A DNA stretch of 10,918 nt. It comes from an uncultured Clostridia bacterium (GTDB taxonomy: Bacteria > Bacillota > Clostridia > TANB77 > CAG-508). The notes below the pieces were generated by a model. It had not been told where the DNA came from, ran no database searches, and saw only the letters and a list, made by a program, of their open reading frames with translations. The stretch is taken from positions 1-10,918 of the forward strand of contig CALXAS010000044.1 in NCBI GenBank assembly GCA_944386315.1, given 5' to 3'. This document shows, piece after piece, positions 5,999 to 10,918 of this stretch. Within the stretch, counting starts at the first letter, position 1. Each line of letters opens with the position of its first letter. A program made the translations under genes and the position numbers.

Positions 5999-7408
5999 TT
6001 GAATAAAGTAGAACAAGAATTAGAATATATGGAAAAAGTAAAAGAATATCATCAAGGGAAAGACGTAAAATATGCTATCTTCACAATGGGATGCCAGCTA
6101 AACGAAAATGATTCCGAAAAAATAGAAGGAATGTTAGTAGGTATGGGGTATACCAAAACAGAAGATAGTAAACAGGCAGATATTATTGTATATAATACTT
6201 GTTGCGTAAGAGAAAATGCAGAAGAAAGATTATTTGGAAAATTAGGAGAAATCAAAAAACAAAAAGAAGAAAAGGGAACTGTTATTGCTATTGGTGGCTG
6301 TATGATGCAAGAAAAGCATATTACAGAAAAAATAAAAAAGAGTTATCCTTTTGTAGATATCTTGTTTGGGACACATACTTTATACAAATTACCAGAAGAT
6401 ATTTATCATATTTTAGAAAATAGAAAGAAAATAGAAGATATTGCCTATATCGATGGAGAAGTAATAGAGGGGCTACCTATTGTAAGAGGGGACCATATCA
6501 AAGCATCTGTTACCATTATGAATGGTTGCAATAATTTTTGCAGTTATTGCATTGTTCCTTATGTAAGAGGAAGAGAAAGAAGTAGAAGCCCCAGGGATAT
6601 TTTAGAGGAGATAGAGTCTTTAGCAAAACAAGGTTACAAAGAAGTAACCCTATTGGGACAAAATGTAAATTCCTATTTAAGGGTAGAAAGAGAGAAACAT
6701 ATTCCTTTCGAAGAATATAGAGGAGTGAATTCTTTTGCTACTCTATTAAGAGAGGTAAATAAAATAGAGGGAATAGAGAGAATTCGTTTTGTTTCTCCTC
6801 ATCCAAAGGATTTTACACAAGATGTAATAGAAGCTATTCGAGATTGTGAGAAAGTATCTAAAATTATCCATTTACCTTTGCAAGCAGGAAGTACGAGCGT
6901 GCTAAAGGCAATGAACCGCAAATATACCAAAGAACAATATTTAGAGTTAGTAGATAAAATAAAAAGAGAGATACCTCATGTGGTATTTTCTACAGATATT
7001 ATTGTGGGATTTCCGGGAGAAACGCAAAGAAATTTTGAAGATACATTAGATGTAGTAAAAAAAGTTGGCTATGAACAGGTATTTATGTTTATCTATTCCA
7101 GAAGAGTGGGAACTCCAGGAGATAAAATGGAAAATCAAATACCAGAAGAGATAAAGCATGAGAGATTTAATCAGCTAAAAGCTTTAGTAGAAGGACAAAT
7201 GGAAGAGCAAAATAAAACCTATATAGGAACTGTGCAGAAAGTATTGGTAGAAGGCATAAGTAAAAATAATGAAAATATGCTAACTGGTCGAACAGATTCT
7301 AATAAAGTAGTGATATTAGAAGGAGACAAAAATTTAATTGGCAAAATGGTAAATTTAAACATTATTTCAGAACATATGTGGTATTTAAAAGGAGAGTATA
7401 GAGGATAA
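5999..7408 (+). CDS. miaB: tRNA-2-methylthio-N6-dimethylallyladenosine synthase
   Basis: MiaB is a radical-SAM methylthiotransferase that converts i6A37 to ms2i6A37 in tRNAs reading UNN codons. The 469-residue protein has the N-terminal UPF0004 domain with its cluster cysteines Cys32 (TMGCQLNENDSE), Cys68 (NTCCVRE) and Cys101 (GGCMMQE). The radical-SAM CxxxCxxC follows at Cys177, Cys181 and Cys184 (GCNNFCSYCIVPYVRGRERSR split around residues 176-196). A C-terminal TRAM RNA-binding domain covers about 404-465. The NTCxVRE and YVRGRERSR motifs favour MiaB over MtaB or RimO. TTG 5999 is chosen as start because AGAGGA ends 8 nt before it; the first in-frame ATG (codon 11, 6029) has no ribosome binding site nearby. 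mutS follows 49 nt downstream without a terminator, so they form one operon, a common order in Clostridia. Confidence 0.96.
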   Translation: MNKVEQELEYMEKVKEYHQGKDVKYAIFTMGCQLNENDSEKIEGMLVGMGYTKTEDSKQADIIVYNTCCVRENAEERLFGKLGEIKKQKEEKGTVIAIGGCMMQEKHITEKIKKSYPFVDILFGTHTLYKLPEDIYHILENRKKIEDIAYIDGEVIEGLPIVRGDHIKASVTIMNGCNNFCSYCIVPYVRGRERSRSPRDILEEIESLAKQGYKEVTLLGQNVNSYLRVEREKHIPFEEYRGVNSFATLLREVNKIEGIERIRFVSPHPKDFTQDVIEAIRDCEKVSKIIHLPLQAGSTSVLKAMNRKYTKEQYLELVDKIKREIPHVVFSTDIIVGFPGETQRNFEDTLDVVKKVGYEQVFMFIYSRRVGTPGDKMENQIPEEIKHERFNQLKALVEGQMEEQNKTYIGTVQKVLVEGISKNNENMLTGRTDSNKVVILEGDKNLIGKMVNLNIISEHMWYLKGEYRG

Positions 7409-7457
7409 AATTATCCTGCCATAATAAAAGAACCAAGAGAAAGAGGAGGAAGAAAAA

Positions 7458-10088
7458 ATGGCAGAGAATACAGAGTTTTCGCCTATGATGCAAGAATATT
7501 TGAAAACAAAAGAGGAATACAAGGATTGTATTTTATTTTACCGACTAGGCGACTTTTATGAGATGTTTTTTGATGATGCCTTAACAGCATCCAAAGAGCT
7601 AGAACTTACTTTAACAGGTAAATTATGCGGACAAGAAGAAAGAGCACCTATGTGTGGAGTGCCTTATCATGCATCAGAGACCTACATTGCAAGATTAATA
7701 GAAAAAGGTTATAAAGTAGCTATTTGTGAGCAATTAGAAGATCCAAAACAAGCAAAGGGAATTGTAAAAAGAGGAGTGATACGTGTTGTTACTCCAGGAA
7801 CAGTGGTAGAAACCAATTTGTTAGAGGAAAAGAAAAATAATTACATCATGGCTATTTATAAAATGTCTACTTATTTTGGCATTAGCGTGTGCGATATTTC
7901 CACAGGAGATTTTAGAATAACACAGATTGTAGAAAACCACAATTTTCCTAAATTACTAGACGAAATTTCTCGTTACACACCAGCGGAAATTGTAGTGAAT
8001 TCTTTTATGTATGAGAGTACAGACGAAATGCAAAAAATAAAAGAAAGATTTGAAATCTACATTTCACGCGTGCCAGAAGCTAGTTTTTCAGCAGAAAGTA
8101 CAGGATTACTAAAAAAATATGTTTTTGTAGATGAACGAGGAAATGAGATAGAAAGAAAACAAGTAGAAGAAAATCAATTAGCCATTTGCTCTATGAATGG
8201 ATTATTACAGTATTTAACAGATACGCAAAAAACAAATTTAGATCATATTCATAAAGTAGTGTTATACCGTACTTCTCGTTTTATGGCATTGGATGTGAGT
8301 GCAAGAAGAAACCTAGAAATTACAGAAAAAATGAGAGATAAATCGAAAAAAGGAACTTTGTTATGGGTGCTAGATAAAACTTCTACCTCTATGGGCGGAA
8401 GACTGCTAAGAAGATGGCTAAATGACCCATTAATTGATGTTTTAGAAATCAACCGTCGTTTAGAAGCAGTAAAAGAATTAAAAGACAATGTGATGTTAAG
8501 AGGAGATGTAGTAGAGGCATTAAAAAAGGTATATGATATAGAACGTTTAGCTGGTAAAATTTCTTATGGAAGTGCGAATGGAAGAGACCTAATTTCTCTA
8601 AAAAATTCTGCCAAACAATTGCCAATGGTAAAAAACATTTTAAAAAATACAACGTCTCCTATGCTACAAGATTTATATCAAAATCTAGACGAATTAACAG
8701 ATATTTATGAATTAATAGAAGAAGCCATTGTAGAAGACCCTCCTATTTCTGTAAAAGAAGGTGGACTAATTAAATTAGGCTATCAAGAAGAAATAGACCA
8801 CTTAAAAAAAGCGACAACAGAAGGCAAAAATTGGATTATAGAGTTAGAGGCAAAAGAAAGAGAAAAAACAGGAATAAAAGGATTAAAAGTAGGATTTAAC
8901 CGTGTATTTGGTTATTATATAGAAGTAACAAAATCCAACCTAGCGCAAGTGCCAGATACCTATATTCGTAAACAAACATTAACTAATGCAGAAAGATATG
9001 TAACAGAAGAATTAAAAAATTTAGAAAATCAAATATTGGGAGCAGAAGAAAAAGTAATTAACTTAGAATATCAGGCTTTTGTGGAAGTGAGGGACGATAT
9101 AGAAAGTAAAATAACAAGATTGCAAACCTCAGCAGAAGTTATTTCTATTTTAGATGTGCTTTGTTCTTTTGCACAAGTAGCAGAAGATAGAGATTACGTA
9201 CAACCTATTGTAGATAATAGTGGTGTAATTCAAATTAAAGATGGAAGACATCCTGTTATAGAAAAAATGTTGCCAAGTGGTAGCTTTGTACAAAACGACA
9301 CTTATTTAGATGAAGCAGACGATAGACTTTCTATTATTACAGGACCAAACATGGCAGGAAAATCTACTTATATGAGGCAAGTAGCATTAATTACCTTAAT
9401 GGCACAATGTGGTAGTTTTGTACCAGCCTCTTATGCTAAAATTGGTGTAGTAGACAAAATTTTTACTAGAGTAGGTGCATCGGATGACTTAAGTATGGGA
9501 CAAAGCACATTTATGGTAGAAATGATGGAAGTGGCTAGCATATTAAAAGAAGCAACATCAAAAAGCCTAGTAATCTTAGACGAAATAGGAAGAGGAACCT
9601 CCACTTATGATGGACTCTCCATTGCATGGGCAGTAGCAGAATATATAGCAGACAAAGAAAAATGTGGAGCAAAAACGCTATTTGCCACTCATTATCATGA
9701 ATTAACAGATTTAGAAAATAAATTAGAAGGCGTAAAAAATTATTCCATTGCGGTAAAAGAAAAAGGAGAAGACATTATTTTTCTAAGAAAAATAGTACCA
9801 GGGGGAACAGACGAAAGTTATGGGGTACATGTAGCAAAATTGGCAGGAGTGCCACAAGTAGTGACAAAAAGAGCCAATGAAATATTACGTTCGTTAGAAA
9901 GAAAAAATATTTTAAGTGGAAAAGTGGTAGAAAAAGAAAGCAAAAAAGTAGTAGCAGGCCAGCTAGATATGGGAAATTACAAATTAGCAGAAATAGCACA
10001 AGAGTTAGATAAGGTAGACTTAAACCAGTTGACACCAATTGATGCATTAAACACACTTGTAAAAATGAAAGAAAAAATGGCAAATTAA
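7458..10088 (+). CDS. mutS: DNA mismatch repair protein MutS
   Basis: MutS recognises mismatches and small loops and starts repair through ATP-dependent clamp formation. This 876-residue protein is full length. The mismatch-binding Phe-x-Glu motif is F33-Y34-E35 in RLGDFYEMF. Connector, core/lever and clamp regions span about 130-560. The ATPase domain has Walker A GPNMAGKS (629-636), a TRVGASDDLSMGQSTFMVEM signature region, Walker B LVILDEIGRGTS with Asp708-Glu709, and the ATHYHEL switch (743-749). The C-terminus with LTPIDALNTLVKMKE fits the family's dimer/tetramer-forming tail. A strong AGAGGAGGA (7442-7450) precedes the ATG by 7 nt. mutL, which often follows mutS in Clostridia, is not next; a ToxN-like gene is. 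A terminator-like structure follows the stop codon. Confidence 0.98.
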   Translation: MAENTEFSPMMQEYLKTKEEYKDCILFYRLGDFYEMFFDDALTASKELELTLTGKLCGQEERAPMCGVPYHASETYIARLIEKGYKVAICEQLEDPKQAKGIVKRGVIRVVTPGTVVETNLLEEKKNNYIMAIYKMSTYFGISVCDISTGDFRITQIVENHNFPKLLDEISRYTPAEIVVNSFMYESTDEMQKIKERFEIYISRVPEASFSAESTGLLKKYVFVDERGNEIERKQVEENQLAICSMNGLLQYLTDTQKTNLDHIHKVVLYRTSRFMALDVSARRNLEITEKMRDKSKKGTLLWVLDKTSTSMGGRLLRRWLNDPLIDVLEINRRLEAVKELKDNVMLRGDVVEALKKVYDIERLAGKISYGSANGRDLISLKNSAKQLPMVKNILKNTTSPMLQDLYQNLDELTDIYELIEEAIVEDPPISVKEGGLIKLGYQEEIDHLKKATTEGKNWIIELEAKEREKTGIKGLKVGFNRVFGYYIEVTKSNLAQVPDTYIRKQTLTNAERYVTEELKNLENQILGAEEKVINLEYQAFVEVRDDIESKITRLQTSAEVISILDVLCSFAQVAEDRDYVQPIVDNSGVIQIKDGRHPVIEKMLPSGSFVQNDTYLDEADDRLSIITGPNMAGKSTYMRQVALITLMAQCGSFVPASYAKIGVVDKIFTRVGASDDLSMGQSTFMVEMMEVASILKEATSKSLVILDEIGRGTSTYDGLSIAWAVAEYIADKEKCGAKTLFATHYHELTDLENKLEGVKNYSIAVKEKGEDIIFLRKIVPGGTDESYGVHVAKLAGVPQVVTKRANEILRSLERKNILSGKVVEKESKKVVAGQLDMGNYKLAEIAQELDKVDLNQLTPIDALNTLVKMKEKMAN

Positions 10089-10092
10089 AAAG

Positions 10093-10180
10093 AAAAAAGA
10101 GGCTTACCAATAGATAAGAATAGTAGTAATAGCAAAGAATAGAAACAGCGTAATCTATGGTTAAAGAGCTTCTTTTTTTG
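10093..10180 (+). terminator. Long imperfect stem-loop after mutS, terminator-like
   Basis: AAAAAAGAGGC (from 10093) pairs with GCTTCTTTTTT (to 10178) with a G-T pair. Further in, TTACC pairs with GGTTAA with a bulge, and ATAGAT (10110-10115) pairs with ATCTAT (10153-10158). The apical loop of about 37 nt is purine-rich and contains AAGAATAG twice (10116-10123 and 10135-10142). It can act as mutS terminator. In type III toxin-antitoxin loci an attenuating terminator precedes the toxin gene, so this could instead be the 3' end of a short antitoxin RNA. No clear tandem antitoxin repeats are visible. Confidence 0.55.
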
Positions 10181-10203
10181 TTGTATAGGTTTTATTGTAT
10201 AGG
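10181..10203 (+). repeat. Short direct repeat TTGTATAGG, two copies, 14-nt period
   Basis: TTGTATAGG occurs exactly at 10181-10189 and 10195-10203, between the stem-loop and the toxin gene. Each copy is followed by a different 5-nt sequence. It could be an operator-like site or a chance AT-rich repeat; a partial third TTGTAT lies at 10249-10254. Confidence 0.5.
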
Positions 10204-10274
10204 AGAAAAGTAGCTTTGTTACATAGAAAATATTAGTTCTGTTTATTATTGTATTTCTAAGAAAAGAGGAAAAA

Positions 10275-10802
10275 ATGGGAATCAATTTATATAGAGTGAA
10301 TAAAAGTTATTGCATGTATTTACATGAATTTGATAGCAGAGTACCAGAGATGAAAGAAGAAAAAGAAACAAGACCATTTATCGGAATATTACTATGTGTC
10401 AATGGGAAGAATTTTTTTGCGCCACTCACTTCTCCTAAACAAAAACATCTTTATATGAAAGAAACACAGGATTTTTTAAAAATATATGAGGGAAAGTTAG
10501 GAGGAATTAACCTAAATAATATGATTCCCATTCCTAGAAGATTTTTAGAAAAAATTTATCTAGAGCAAATAGAAAATAATCAGTATGCTCATATGTTATC
10601 TATGCAACTAGAGTGGCTACAAAGAAATAAAGTAAGAATTACGAATAAAGCAAGAAATTTATATTTTTTGATAACACAAACAAAAGTGGAAGAGAGCTTA
10701 AAAAATAGGTGTTGTAATTTTAAATTATTAGAAGAAAAGTGTGATGAGTATATGCGTACCCATTATATTGCGGAAGAAGAAATTTTATATATTTATGCAT
10801 AA
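10275..10802 (+). CDS. ToxN/AbiQ-family endoribonuclease toxin (type III toxin-antitoxin)
   Basis: A 175-residue protein resembling ToxN/AbiQ/CptN toxins through most of its length: an N-terminal LYRVNKSYCMYLHEFDSRVP, RPFIGILLCVNGKNFFAPL, the active-site type motif T52-S53-P54-K55 followed by KH, MKETQDF, then GKLGGINLNNMIPIP. The C-terminal part has a QLEWLQRN helix and the CNFKLLEEKCDEY helix typical of the family. These toxins are endoribonucleases inhibited by a small RNA of tandem pseudoknot repeats, usually encoded directly upstream of the toxin. The best-studied examples cause abortive infection of phage-infected cells. AGAGGA (10265-10270) lies 4 nt before the ATG. Length is normal and no disruption is visible. 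What is missing is a recognisable repeat antitoxin: the 186 nt between mutS and this gene hold only the stem-loop and short repeats described separately. The toxin may be controlled by an atypical RNA, or be an orphan. Confidence 0.85.
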   Translation: MGINLYRVNKSYCMYLHEFDSRVPEMKEEKETRPFIGILLCVNGKNFFAPLTSPKQKHLYMKETQDFLKIYEGKLGGINLNNMIPIPRRFLEKIYLEQIENNQYAHMLSMQLEWLQRNKVRITNKARNLYFLITQTKVEESLKNRCCNFKLLEEKCDEYMRTHYIAEEEILYIYA

Positions 10803-10821
10803 AAGCATTTATTTTTTTTTT
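10795..10821 (+). terminator. Possible weak terminator after the toxin gene
   Basis: ATGC (10795-10798) can pair with GCAT (10805-10808), followed by a run of ten T (10812-10821). The stem is only 4 bp and overlaps the toxin's last codons and stop, so termination would be inefficient. A TATAAT at 10831-10836 follows, but I see no good -35 box. Confidence 0.4.
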
Positions 10822-10844
10822 AGTTTTGTATATAATACTGCTAG

Positions 10845-10918
10845 TGTCCCAGAACTGTTAAGGATAAGTGAGACATGTCCCAGAAATATCAGGGATGAGT
10901 GGGACATGTGAGACCGGA
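10845..10918. repeat. 31-bp tandem repeats with palindromic ends, possible mobile-element end
   Basis: Two units start with TGTCCCAGAA at 10845 and 10876, and a degenerate third unit starts with TGTGAGAC at 10907, giving an exact 31-nt period. Within unit 2 the ends TGTCCCA and TGGGACA are perfect inverse copies; in unit 1 the end is TGAGACA. The middle part matches partly (AGGATAAGTG against GGGATGAGTG). Multiple short terminal repeats beginning with TG resemble the ends of IS21-type insertion sequences, which is an inference since the transposase would lie beyond the window. The GC content is visibly higher than the surrounding DNA. Confidence 0.7.

Noticed and set aside
5999..6031. ATG at codon 11 (6029) as miaB start
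   Set aside because: The TTG at 5999 has AGAGGA at ideal 8-nt spacing, and the ATG has none.
9775..10110. Minus-strand 111-residue hydrophobic frame inside the end of mutS
   Set aside because: It is the antisense of the mutS coding sequence; the Leu/Phe-rich composition follows from the Lys/Glu-rich mutS C-terminus.
10845..10918. CRISPR array
   Set aside because: The units are contiguous 31-nt repeats without unique spacers, only two are well matched, and no cas gene is present.

Overview
The window is AT-rich DNA of a low-GC Firmicute, most likely an uncharacterised gut-type Clostridia. Evidence for this is A/T-ending codons, strong purine-rich ribosome binding sites, consensus sigma-A promoters (TTGACA/TTGAAA with 16-17 nt spacers and TATAAT), hairpin plus T-run terminators, and typical clostridial versions of MiaB, MutS and a zinc-binding bL31. 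TAA and TGA both end genes and no internal TGA was needed, so the standard bacterial code applies. No finer taxonomic call can be made from the sequence alone.

Layout. (1) 1-1068: the first few codons of a divergent minus-strand gene run off the left edge. A patatin-like lipid acyl hydrolase gene follows, split by a single extra base near 375. (2) 1122-4462: a consensus promoter drives a two-gene unit, a secreted 824-residue protein built from repeated modules with SH3-like segments and a membrane-anchored SurA/PrsA-N-like protein that may help fold it. The unit ends in a hairpin shared with the convergent gene. (3) 4451-5205 (minus): a five-helix membrane protein with an extracytoplasmic C-terminal domain and its own promoter. 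(4) 5219-5767: a 55-residue single-pass peptide, then rpmE (bL31), each with its own promoter, then a strong terminator. (5) 5763-5935: a non-coding cluster of strong hairpins, one with a perfect 20-bp stem, that looks like a small palindromic or MITE-like repeat element. (6) 5937-10088: promoter, miaB (tRNA methylthiolation) and mutS (mismatch repair) as an operon. (7) 10089-10918: an imperfect terminator-like structure, a ToxN/AbiQ-family endoribonuclease toxin gene (type III toxin-antitoxin), a T-rich tract, and a 31-bp tandem repeat with palindromic ends running off the right edge.

The housekeeping genes (rpmE, miaB, mutS) form the conserved backbone. The accessory parts are the repeat protein with its putative foldase, the broken patatin gene, the hairpin cluster, and the right end, where a ToxN toxin sits directly after mutS in the position where clostridial genomes often carry mutL. 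The points most worth a second look are the ToxN gene with no recognisable upstream antitoxin repeats, the 31-bp repeats beyond it, and the internally duplicated secreted protein with its partner.
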